Below are positions 14,575 through 20,934 of a DNA stretch of 20,934 nucleotides, in pieces; the stretch's first letter is position 1, and each line of letters starts with the position of its first letter. The position numbers and the translations under genes were made by a program. Source of the stretch: PNAI01 sp964575715 (lineage in GTDB: Bacteria > Pseudomonadota > Alphaproteobacteria > Rhizobiales > Xanthobacteraceae). The notes under the pieces are model-generated. The model saw nothing but the letters and a program-made list of their open reading frames with translations, ran no database searches and was not told the DNA's origin. The stretch is taken from assembly GCA_964575715.1 (NCBI GenBank), contig CAZNSG010000162.1, positions 1 to 20,934 on the forward strand, given 5' to 3'.

Positions 14575-16271
14575 TGCCGCATCCCCACGAAACTGGAAAC
14601 GATCTCGCCATCGGTGAGCGCGATCCGTTGATTGACCTGATAAGCATCGAGTGTCTGCGGAAAATCGATGCGCTGATGCGCCCCACGGCTTTCGCGGCGA
14701 TTGAGGCCGGCGACTGCAACCGCTTCGGCAGCCTGCAAGCCGTTGCGCAATTCAAACCATTCTACCAAGCTGGTGTTGTGCACGGTTTCTTCCGGCACCG
14801 CCAGCTCATCGAGCTCCAACTTTCGCATGGCACGGATGCGATCGCGCGCCACGGCAAGCTCGTCGGCGGTGCGAAACGCGCCGACCTTGCTCCACATCAA
14901 TTCCTTGAGTTCGCCCAGCATGTGCGTCGGCGCGGGGGCTTTCGCGGCAGCCTTGCCGCCCACCTTGACACGCCGGATGACGTCGAGTTGCGCCGCCGCT
15001 GTGGCGTTGTCCCAGCGCGGTGGCGTCTTGCCCTTCACCGATTTTGCAGCGGCCTGTCCGGCACATCCGCCAAACACCATCGCCTCTGGAAGCGCATTGC
15101 CGGAAAGCCGGTTGGCGCCGTTGGCGCCGCCGACGATCTCGCCGGCCGCGTAGAGTGCGGGAACGCAGGTTTCCATACCGGTGTTCACTTCGATGCCGCC
15201 CATCTGATAATGCGCGATCGGAAACACTTCGACCGGGCCCTTGGTCAGATCGATATTGTTACGCTTGAAGATATCGATCACCGGTCCGAGCGCCCTCTGC
15301 AGCTCTTCCTCAGGGATGTGCTGGAAGGACAGAAATACGCCGCCGTGAGGTGAACCTCGCCCATCCGCAACCTCACGGTAGATCGCATGCGTTAGCAGAT
15401 CGCGCGTCGTCTCGTAGCCCTCCCCGCTGCCTTCACCGTATTTCGACAGGAACTCTTCGCCTTTGCCGTTGACCAAGCGACCACCAAGCTTGACGCGGGT
15501 CGGCTCCCACGTCGTCGGATCGAGTCCAACCATTCGCGGGGCCAAATGCCCATTCGGATAGAACTGCAGAAATTCCATGTCGATAACCTGCGCGCCGGCG
15601 CGTAACGCAATGCCGAGGCCGTCGCCGGAATTGTTGTTGGGTGCCGTTGTGCGCCGGAACGTTTTCATCATGCCTCCGGAGCACAAAATTACGGCGTTGG
15701 ACTGAATTGTGACCAGTTCCGAAGTGGCGATATCAAAACCGACTGCGCCGACAATTTCGCCGTCGCGAGTTACAACATCGGTAAGGCAAACATTGTTAAA
15801 GATACGGATAGCTGAATCGCGACTTGTTTGTGTGCGCATCGCCGCGCAGATTGCTACACCTGTGCACAAAAAATCTACGTACACGCAACGCTTACGGCTA
15901 TGACCGGGGGCTTTGACCTGATTGAATTTGCCATTGTCCTGACGTGCCCAGTCGACATTCCATTCGGCGAGCTCGCGAATGCGCCGCGGGCTGCCTTCAC
16001 ACAGCAGCGCCGCAAGGCTTTCAATGCAGAGTCCGCGTCCGGCCTCCAGCGTATCCTTCAAATGCAATTCGGGGCTATCCGGCTCGGCATCGCCAAGCGC
16101 AGAGGCACAGGTCATTTGTGCCATGATGGTTGCACCGCCGCGCCCGACCACGTTCTTGTCGAGCAAGATGACTTGCGCACCGTTACGTGCTGCATAGGTG
16201 GCGGCGAACATACCGGCTCCACCGCCACCGACGACCAAGACGTCCGTTTCCAGCGCGATGATGTCTCCCAT
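14571..16271 (-). CDS. FAD-dependent oxidoreductase, fumarate reductase/succinate dehydrogenase flavoprotein-like
   Basis: Flavoprotein of 566 aa, close to SdhA/FrdA in length. The FAD site G-G-G-G-A-G is at residues 15-20. The I-A-H-Y-Q-M-G-G-I segment (352-360) and Y-A-A-G-E-I-V-G-G-A-N-G-A-N-R-L (374-389) are family hallmarks, and R-R-E-S-R-G-A-H near 525-532 is typical of the SdhA C-terminal half. The R-D-L-L-T-H-A-I-Y-R-E-V segment (about 290-301) aligns with the part of SdhA that carries the catalytic Arg. The His that holds FAD covalently in SdhA (S-H-T) is replaced by G-A-T near residue 47, so FAD is probably non-covalent. No membrane-anchor subunit is present. The likely partner is the overlapping small [2Fe-2S] protein; succinate is not assured as substrate. 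AAGGA lies upstream of the start. Confidence 0.88.
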   Translation of the reverse strand: MGDIIALETDVLVVGGGGAGMFAATYAARNGAQVILLDKNVVGRGGATIMAQMTCASALGDAEPDSPELHLKDTLEAGRGLCIESLAALLCEGSPRRIRELAEWNVDWARQDNGKFNQVKAPGHSRKRCVYVDFLCTGVAICAAMRTQTSRDSAIRIFNNVCLTDVVTRDGEIVGAVGFDIATSELVTIQSNAVILCSGGMMKTFRRTTAPNNNSGDGLGIALRAGAQVIDMEFLQFYPNGHLAPRMVGLDPTTWEPTRVKLGGRLVNGKGEEFLSKYGEGSGEGYETTRDLLTHAIYREVADGRGSPHGGVFLSFQHIPEEELQRALGPVIDIFKRNNIDLTKGPVEVFPIAHYQMGGIEVNTGMETCVPALYAAGEIVGGANGANRLSGNALPEAMVFGGCAGQAAAKSVKGKTPPRWDNATAAAQLDVIRRVKVGGKAAAKAPAPTHMLGELKELMWSKVGAFRTADELAVARDRIRAMRKLELDELAVPEETVHNTSLVEWFELRNGLQAAEAVAVAGLNRRESRGAHQRIDFPQTLDAYQVNQRIALTDGEIVSSFVGMRQ

Positions 16272-16308
16272 CTCAATGTCCTTCGGCTCAAGCAGCTTTC
16301 AGCCAGGT

Positions 16309-18630
16309 TCAAGCGCCAGCCCGGGTTGACAACGCGTGCAAGATGCGGCGCGGCGTAACTGGGATTTCACAAATTTCGACACCGAACTGCTTCAGCGCGT
16401 CATTAATTGCATTCGCGATCGCCGCCCCAGGCCCGATCGCGCCACCCTCGCCTACGCCCTTGATACCGAATTCCGAGTAGGGCGACGGCGTTTCCATATG
16501 GAACACGCGAATATTGGGAACATCCGAGCACCCCGGCAACAAATAGTCGGCAAGTGTAGACGCCAGGGGCTGACCTTGCCGATCAAACGGCATTTCCTCG
16601 AACAACGCACTGCCAATGCCTTGCGCGGTTCCACCCATGATTTGGCCGTCTACAATCATCGGGTTGACCAGAGTGCCGGCGTCTTCCGTCACAACATAGT
16701 CGAGGATCTCGACACCGCCGGTTTCCGGATCGACGGCGACGACACAAGCATGGGCGGCGCCGGTGTGCAGGCCGGTGAGACGGGTGGGAGAAAACCCGCC
16801 GGTGACTTCGAGCCCGTGCGCGTCGATGTCGCCCGGCAATTCGTTGGGCGCAAGATAATAGGCGCGCGCAATGTCGCGCAGCGACACATTGCCATTTGGC
16901 CCATAAACACCGTTATCGCGCACGGTGACGGATTTGACATCGGTTTGCAGTAGCGCCGCACCGATGCGCGCTACCCGCTCGGCTAGCTCCTTGCAGGCGC
17001 GTGCCGTAGCGCCGCCCGCCCAGATCATACCGCGCGATCCCCAGGCACCGCTCGAATAGGGCGAAATCTCGGTATCGCCGAGCTTGACCTGGATGTCGTC
17101 GATGTCGATGCCCAGACACTCGCTGCCGATCTGCGCCAGCGTGGTCTCCAACCCCTGCCCGATACTCTGGATGCCGGCGCGGATATCGAGCCGACCGTCC
17201 GGCGTCAGGCGGGCGAATGTCTGCTCGTAAAGCACGCGCCGCTTTCCATCCGCGGTCATTCCATGTCCGGTCTGCTCGGAGAAAACCGACATCCCAAGTC
17301 CGATCAGCCGGCCGTCCGTTTCGCCGCGCTTTTGCCGCGCGCGCACCGCGTTCACGTCGATGGCATCGATCGCCATCTGTAGAAGCTTCGGATAGTCGCC
17401 GCTGTCAAAATGCTTGTCGGTGATATTGTCGTACGGCATCTGATCGGCGCGGACGAGATTGACGGCGCGGACCTCGTGCGGTTCCTTGCCGATTTCGCGG
17501 GCGATTGCATCGACCATCAGCTCCATAGCGAAGCAGACGCCGGGGCGCGCGACCCCACGGTAGGGCAATTGCGGCGCCTTGTTCGTGGCCACTGCCGCCG
17601 TACTGCATCGATAAACCGGTATATCGTAAGGACCGGGAAGAATGGCGCTGACCTGCGAGGCTTCAATCGCCGCAGAGAACGGGTATGCCGAATAGGCGCC
17701 AGTATCGACCGCCGCCTTGGCATCGAATGCCAATATTTTGCCGGATTTATCGGTGTAGGCCGTTAAGTTGTAATAATGCTCGCGGCAGTTAGCGTTGGCG
17801 ACAAGCATTTCCCGGCGGTCTTCCAGCCAGCGCACCGGATAATCGACCCGCATGGCCAGCCAACACAAACAGACCTCTTCACCGGCGAGGATAGCCTTAT
17901 ATCCGAAGCCGCCGCCGACATCGGGCGAAACGACGCGAATCTGAATTTCCGGCATTTGCAAAACTTGGGCTAACCCAGTCCTCACCACATGCGGAAACTG
18001 CGTAGCGCCGTGAACTATCAATTGACTGAGGCGCGTATCCCACTGCGCGATGAAGCCGCGACACTCGATTGGCGACATGACCTGGCGTGCTGTACGCAGC
18101 TCGCGCGTGACTTTGATTGGCGCTGTCTTCGCGACCGACTCAATATTTCCATCGTAACTGACGGTAACGTAAACATTGCCTTTGACCGTATCGTGGACGA
18201 GTACGCTGCCGGACTTTTGCGCCTCCAGCATGTCCACGACGGCCGGCAACTCGTCGTATTCGAGCGACACTTGCGCCGCGATGTCCTCCGCTTCCGCGCG
18301 CGTATCGGCAACGCACATGGCGATCAATTCGCCGACTTGCCGAATCTTGTCGGTGACCAATGGCGGTTGCTCGGACACCTGGAAGCCCGGAAGCGGCGAT
18401 ACCGCCTTGAGCGGCAGCACGCCTTCGAGATCGCGTGCGGTAAAAACCGAGGGGCGCAGATTTTCAGGTATTACGACGGCCTTGAGCCGCGCATGGGCGA
18501 CCGGACTGCGAACGAAGGCAACCTCACGCATTCTGGAAAACCGCAGGTCGCCGATATATTGACCGCGGCCATAGAGGAAGCGCTCGTCTTCCTTTCGTTT
18601 AGCTCGGGCACCGACGCCGTTCTTCGCCAT
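16309..18630 (-). CDS. Molybdenum hydroxylase large (Mo-cofactor) subunit, CoxL-like (set 2)
   Basis: Catalytic subunit (773 aa), clearly paralogous to the gene at 4793-7144 over its full length. Motifs are PDVGGGFGYK (236-245), loop PYRGVARPGV (356-365), IGQGLET (490-496) and KGVGEGG with the presumed catalytic Glu728. As in set 1, the Cys of the CO-dehydrogenase loop is absent. Substrate-facing regions differ, for example S-E-Q-T-G-H-G-M-T-A-D-G-K-R-R near 451-465 against E-Q-G-A-H-G-T-S-V in set 1, so the two enzymes probably act on different compounds. Its FAD and Fe-S subunits are encoded 2 kb further on, after the flavoprotein pair. The start is preceded only by a weak GGATG, and a MITE-like insertion ends 21 bases upstream. 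Confidence 0.93.
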   Translation of the reverse strand: MAKNGVGARAKRKEDERFLYGRGQYIGDLRFSRMREVAFVRSPVAHARLKAVVIPENLRPSVFTARDLEGVLPLKAVSPLPGFQVSEQPPLVTDKIRQVGELIAMCVADTRAEAEDIAAQVSLEYDELPAVVDMLEAQKSGSVLVHDTVKGNVYVTVSYDGNIESVAKTAPIKVTRELRTARQVMSPIECRGFIAQWDTRLSQLIVHGATQFPHVVRTGLAQVLQMPEIQIRVVSPDVGGGFGYKAILAGEEVCLCWLAMRVDYPVRWLEDRREMLVANANCREHYYNLTAYTDKSGKILAFDAKAAVDTGAYSAYPFSAAIEASQVSAILPGPYDIPVYRCSTAAVATNKAPQLPYRGVARPGVCFAMELMVDAIAREIGKEPHEVRAVNLVRADQMPYDNITDKHFDSGDYPKLLQMAIDAIDVNAVRARQKRGETDGRLIGLGMSVFSEQTGHGMTADGKRRVLYEQTFARLTPDGRLDIRAGIQSIGQGLETTLAQIGSECLGIDIDDIQVKLGDTEISPYSSGAWGSRGMIWAGGATARACKELAERVARIGAALLQTDVKSVTVRDNGVYGPNGNVSLRDIARAYYLAPNELPGDIDAHGLEVTGGFSPTRLTGLHTGAAHACVVAVDPETGGVEILDYVVTEDAGTLVNPMIVDGQIMGGTAQGIGSALFEEMPFDRQGQPLASTLADYLLPGCSDVPNIRVFHMETPSPYSEFGIKGVGEGGAIGPGAAIANAINDALKQFGVEICEIPVTPRRILHALSTRAGA

Positions 18631-18651
18631 GGCTTACATCCAAAACTTTAG

Positions 18652-18751
18652 CAGTCTGCTGAAAAACAGAACAACGTTCCCGATACGATTCCAATTCGTT
18701 CGCATCCCGATTCGGTTATGTTCACGGCAAAACAGGTTTTTCAGCAGACTG
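18652..18751. mobile_element. 100-bp MITE-like element with perfect 16-bp terminal inverted repeats
   Basis: The left end CAGTCTGCTGAAAAAC (18652-18667) and the right end GTTTTTCAGCAGACTG (18736-18751) are exact inverse complements. TTAG lies directly outside both ends (18648-18651 and 18752-18755) and reads in the same direction on both sides, as expected for a 4-bp target duplication. YTAR-type targets are known for IS5-group elements, so mobilisation by a related transposase is plausible. The 68-bp interior has no coding capacity. An internally deleted insertion sequence would look the same. It lies 21 bases before the set 2 start codon, between that gene and any upstream promoter. Confidence 0.75.
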
Positions 18752-18864
18752 TTAGACATTATTTTCAGTATTTTTATTCAAAGTCGCCACTCCACGGCAT
18801 TTATCTTATTGTTCTAATAATAGTATAACATCGGTGCAGTAGCCGCAACGCGGACCTGCTTTGT

Positions 18865-18895
18865 ACTGGGACTGGACTGGGACTGGACTGGGACT
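18865..18895. repeat. 11-bp tandem repeat, about 2.8 copies
   Basis: The unit ACTGGGACTGG occurs twice exactly (18865-18875 and 18876-18886), followed by a nine-base partial copy, ACTGGGACT (18887-18895). It lies downstream of livF and upstream of the second hydroxylase operon. No function is apparent; slippage-prone spacer is the simplest reading. Confidence 0.85.
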
Positions 18896-18983
18896 TAAAC
18901 TGAGCCCGCCATTCTCGCCCCGCACATTTCACTCAAAACGCAGATTGACGATAGGCGTGCCGGTCTCCGACCCGTCAATCGCG

Positions 18984-19700
18984 CTACATTCCCAGATAGG
19001 CTTGGCGAATCGCAGGATTTTCGGCGAGCGATTGAGTCGTGCCGCGAAGCTCAACCTTGCCCTGCTCGATCACGAAGCCGTGCTGTGCGATATCGAAAGC
19101 GGTCATCACATCCTGTTCGATGATCAGCATCGCGATGCCACTCTTGTTAATCTCCAGCAACGCCTCACTCAGGCGCTCAACAAGGCGCGGAGCCAAACCG
19201 AGCGACAATTCATCGATCATCAGCAGCTTCGGTCGCGACATGATCCCGCGCCCGATCGCACACATTTGCTGCTCGCCGCCTGACAGCGTTGTCGCATCCT
19301 GATTCTGTCGCTCTAGAAGAATGGGAAAGACTGATAAGACATAATCTAGATCGCGCCGGATTTCTGCATTGTCGCGCCGCAGATAGGCACCGAGCAACAA
19401 ATTGTCACGCACGCTCAGGCCACGAAATAGTCGCCGCCCTTCGGGAACATGGACGATGCCGCGCGACAGGATATGTCGGGGATTGCAATTAGTGACATCT
19501 TCGCCACTAAACATAATGCGCCCGCTGCTCACAGGTATCAGTCCGGACAGAGCCCGCAACAGAGTGGTCTTCCCCGCGCCGTTAGAGCCGACGATGCAAG
19601 TAATTTCGCCGGCTGCTACTTCGACATCGACGCCCCACAGCACCCGCACCTCGCCATAGCCAGCGCAAAGACCTTCCACCTTGAGCAGCGGCTCAACCAT
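18984..19700 (-). CDS. livF: Branched-chain amino acid-type ABC transporter ATP-binding protein LivF
   Basis: Second ATPase of a Liv/HAAT-type importer (238 aa), which powers uptake of branched-chain amino acids or, in many soil bacteria, aromatic and other organic acids. Motifs are Walker A GSNGAGKTT (38-46), V-P-E-G-R-R-L-F-R-G-L-S (the LivF-specific Q-loop region, near 85-96), signature LSGGEQQ (139-145) and Walker B L-L-M-I-D-E-L-S-L-G-L. I use the ATG at 19700, which gives normal family length and an 8-base overlap with livG; the upstream ATG at 19754 would add 18 residues inside livG. The usual Pro after the Walker B D-E is Leu here, a conservative oddity. Confidence 0.92.
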   Translation of the reverse strand: MVEPLLKVEGLCAGYGEVRVLWGVDVEVAAGEITCIVGSNGAGKTTLLRALSGLIPVSSGRIMFSGEDVTNCNPRHILSRGIVHVPEGRRLFRGLSVRDNLLLGAYLRRDNAEIRRDLDYVLSVFPILLERQNQDATTLSGGEQQMCAIGRGIMSRPKLLMIDELSLGLAPRLVERLSEALLEINKSGIAMLIIEQDVMTAFDIAQHGFVIEQGKVELRGTTQSLAENPAIRQAYLGM

Positions 19701-20457
19701 TGGCTTTGCTTTCCTGAGCACGACGCAAATATTTCTGGCCGAGATATGCCTCAACCACGCGCGGATCGTTGACCATCTCCGTCGCGTTACCCTGGGCGAT
19801 CAACTCGCCGTGATGCAACACCAGAATGCGTTGCGCCAACGACAACACGACTTTCATCAAATGTTCAATGAGCAGAATCGTAATGCCGCGTTCGGCAATG
19901 CGCCGTATCAGCGTCAACGCGCCGTCGATCTCGCTGGAATTGAGGCCGGCATTGACTTCGTCGAGCATCAAGACCTTTGGCTGCATAGCAAGGCTTTTCG
20001 CTAGCTCAAGCCGCTTACGACCCGCAATCGTGAGATTCGACGCCGGACGGTCGGCATGATCCGCAAGGCCAGTAAAATCGAGCTGTTCGCGCGCAGTTTT
20101 CATAGCGGACTTGACGTCGCCTTTGCTTTTTACGTCGCCGAACAGGGCGCCGGCAGCGACGTTTTCCAGCACGGTCATACGCGGAAATGGCTGAACGATC
20201 TGGAAGGTCCTGGAAAGGCCGCGGCGCGCCGCTTGGTAGGGCCGCTGCTTGGTCACATCGTCGCCGCTGAATAGCACCTTGCCACTCGATGCGTGGTTTG
20301 TGCCGGTAATGACATTGACCAGCGTGGTTTTTCCAGCGCCATTGGGGCCGATTAGGCCGACAATTTCACCTTCTGCGAGCGTAAAGCTGACATCGTTGAG
20401 CGCGCGGATGCCACCAAAGGACTTGCTGATGCCCTTAAGTTCGAGGATCGCAGTCAT
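19693..20457 (-). CDS. livG: Branched-chain amino acid-type ABC transporter ATP-binding protein LivG
   Basis: First ATPase of the Liv-type importer (254 aa). Motifs are Walker A GPNGAGKTT (37-45), the LivG hallmark R-T-F-Q-I-V-Q-P-F (near 83-91), a family-style signature L-T-I-A-G-R-K-R-L-E (142-151), Walker B V-L-M-L-D-E (about 162-167) and the switch His in L-L-I-E-H. It overlaps livM upstream and livF downstream, so the three genes form one transcript. It dimerises with LivF below the LivH/LivM membrane pair; LivH and the binding protein are not in the window. Confidence 0.93.
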   Translation of the reverse strand: MTAILELKGISKSFGGIRALNDVSFTLAEGEIVGLIGPNGAGKTTLVNVITGTNHASSGKVLFSGDDVTKQRPYQAARRGLSRTFQIVQPFPRMTVLENVAAGALFGDVKSKGDVKSAMKTAREQLDFTGLADHADRPASNLTIAGRKRLELAKSLAMQPKVLMLDEVNAGLNSSEIDGALTLIRRIAERGITILLIEHLMKVVLSLAQRILVLHHGELIAQGNATEMVNDPRVVEAYLGQKYLRRAQESKANG

Positions 20458-20934
20458 GACGCCGCTGCCACATTGTCATTTCGCCGCGTTACGCGCGCGA
20501 AAAGCTTGCGATACGGAATTTTGAGCAGTCCGCCCGGCAGAAAAAAGATGATGATTACAATCGCAGCACCGAGAATAGCGCGGTTGTATTCGAGGAAATT
20601 CGACCAAAATACTTCTTCAAGAAGCAAAAAAGCAGCCGTTCCTACCACCGGACCCAACACCGTACCTGGTCCACCAAGCAGGCACATCACCGGCACCTTG
20701 ACGGTCATCACGATCGAAAAAGAATCGCTCGGATCGATATAGCCAGTCCAGGATGCATAGGCCGCGCCGATCGTGCCGCAAAACATCGCGGAAAGCGCAA
20801 AGGCGATGACCTTGTAGCGCGTTGTATCGACGCCCACCATATCGGCGGCATCTTCGTTTTGCTGAATGCAACGCAAGCCGAAGCCGAGCCTGCTGCGGTC
20901 AACCGCCACGGTGACGGCAAACACGGCGAGCATG
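20454..20934 (-). CDS. livM: Branched-chain amino acid-type ABC transporter permease LivM (N-terminal part outside window)
   Basis: C-terminal 160 residues of a LivM-type inner-membrane permease; the gene enters from the right edge, so its start is not seen. Recognisable parts are the coupling-loop region S-R-L-G-F-G-L-R-C-I-Q-Q-N-E-D-A-A (usual form G-R-x-L-x-A-I-R-x-N-E-x-A-A), the helix with Y-K-V-I-A-F-A-L-S-A, and the closing L-L-G-G-P-G-T-V-L-G-P-V-V-G motif followed by a hydrophobic helix and F-L-P-G-G-L. Its stop overlaps the livG start by four bases. Confidence 0.9.
   Translation of the reverse strand, partial: MLAVFAVTVAVDRSRLGFGLRCIQQNEDAADMVGVDTTRYKVIAFALSAMFCGTIGAAYASWTGYIDPSDSFSIVMTVKVPVMCLLGGPGTVLGPVVGTAAFLLLEEVFWSNFLEYNRAILGAAIVIIIFFLPGGLLKIPYRKLFARVTRRNDNVAAAS

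Larger units (their letters stand above)
18631..18983. other. AT-rich intergenic region upstream of hydroxylase set 2
   Basis: This 353-bp region lies between the second large-subunit gene and livF, both on the minus strand. It holds the MITE-like element at 18652-18751, then an AT-rich stretch (about 18752-18835), which is the most likely place for the original promoter. That stretch includes an imperfect dyad, TTATT-GTTCT-AATAA, at 18806-18820. A short tandem repeat follows at 18865-18895. The plus-strand open frame across 18629-18817 is formed by the inserted element and has no family likeness, so I do not call it a gene. Confidence 0.5.

Noticed and set aside
18629..18817. Plus-strand open frame (62 aa)
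   Set aside because: It is created mainly by the MITE-like insertion and overlaps the start codon of the large-subunit gene. No ribosome-binding site or family likeness was seen.
18865..18895. Tandem repeat read as a CRISPR or iteron array
   Set aside because: Fewer than three 11-bp copies without spacers, and no cas, rep or partition genes in the window.
18984..19700. Walker B D-E-L in LivF read as an inactivating change
   Set aside because: The catalytic Asp and Glu are kept; the residue after them tolerates change in ABC ATPases and the other motifs are intact.

Overview
The window looks like an accessory catabolic region from a GC-rich alphaproteobacterium. A Bradyrhizobium or Rhodopseudomonas-like member of the Nitrobacteraceae is my best guess, based on gene style (Liv-type ABC genes, a Bug-type binding protein, CO-dehydrogenase-like molybdenum hydroxylases, IS3-type remnants). 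No rRNA or tRNA is visible, so the assignment is inference only.

Layout, left to right. Positions 1-1427 (minus) hold a NitT/TauT/SsuBC-like ABC permease, cut by the left edge, and its ATPase. Divergent from them, at 1702-2697 (plus), is a protein of the 4,5-dihydroxyphthalate-decarboxylase / periplasmic-binding-fold family. Positions 2779-7144 (minus) form a tight three-gene operon for a xanthine-dehydrogenase/CO-dehydrogenase-superfamily molybdenum hydroxylase: large Mo subunit, FAD subunit, and a [2Fe-2S] subunit fused to a CoxG/SRPBCC domain. Positions 7160-7897 hold the scar of at least two decayed insertion elements. Next come a Bug-family solute-binding protein (7898-8869, plus) and, converging on it, a long minus-strand gene set read from 18630 down to 8912.

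That second set is the most interesting part. It starts with a second large Mo subunit (18630-16309). A fumarate-reductase-like flavoprotein (16271-14571) and a single-domain [2Fe-2S] protein (14574-14155) follow. Then come a second FAD subunit (14136-13297), a second [2Fe-2S]-CoxG fusion (13300-12104), a UbiD-type decarboxylase (11957-10554) and a TRZ/ATZ-type amidohydrolase (10399-8912). A 100-bp MITE-like element with perfect 16-bp inverted ends and a 4-bp TTAG duplication sits 21 bp upstream of its first start codon. The right end (18984-20934, minus) holds livF, livG and a livM cut by the window edge.

How the genes may work together (inference): ABC and Bug-type proteins take up an organic substrate. 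One or both molybdenum hydroxylases put oxygen on an aromatic or N-heterocyclic ring. The flavoprotein/ferredoxin pair could reduce the activated ring or an enoate, the amidohydrolase could open a lactam or deaminate, and UbiD could remove (or add) a ring carboxylate. Neither hydroxylase has the Cys-containing loop of true CO dehydrogenase, so the substrate is not expected to be CO. No regulator, UbiX, CoA ligase or Mo-cofactor maturation gene is visible, so those functions must lie elsewhere.
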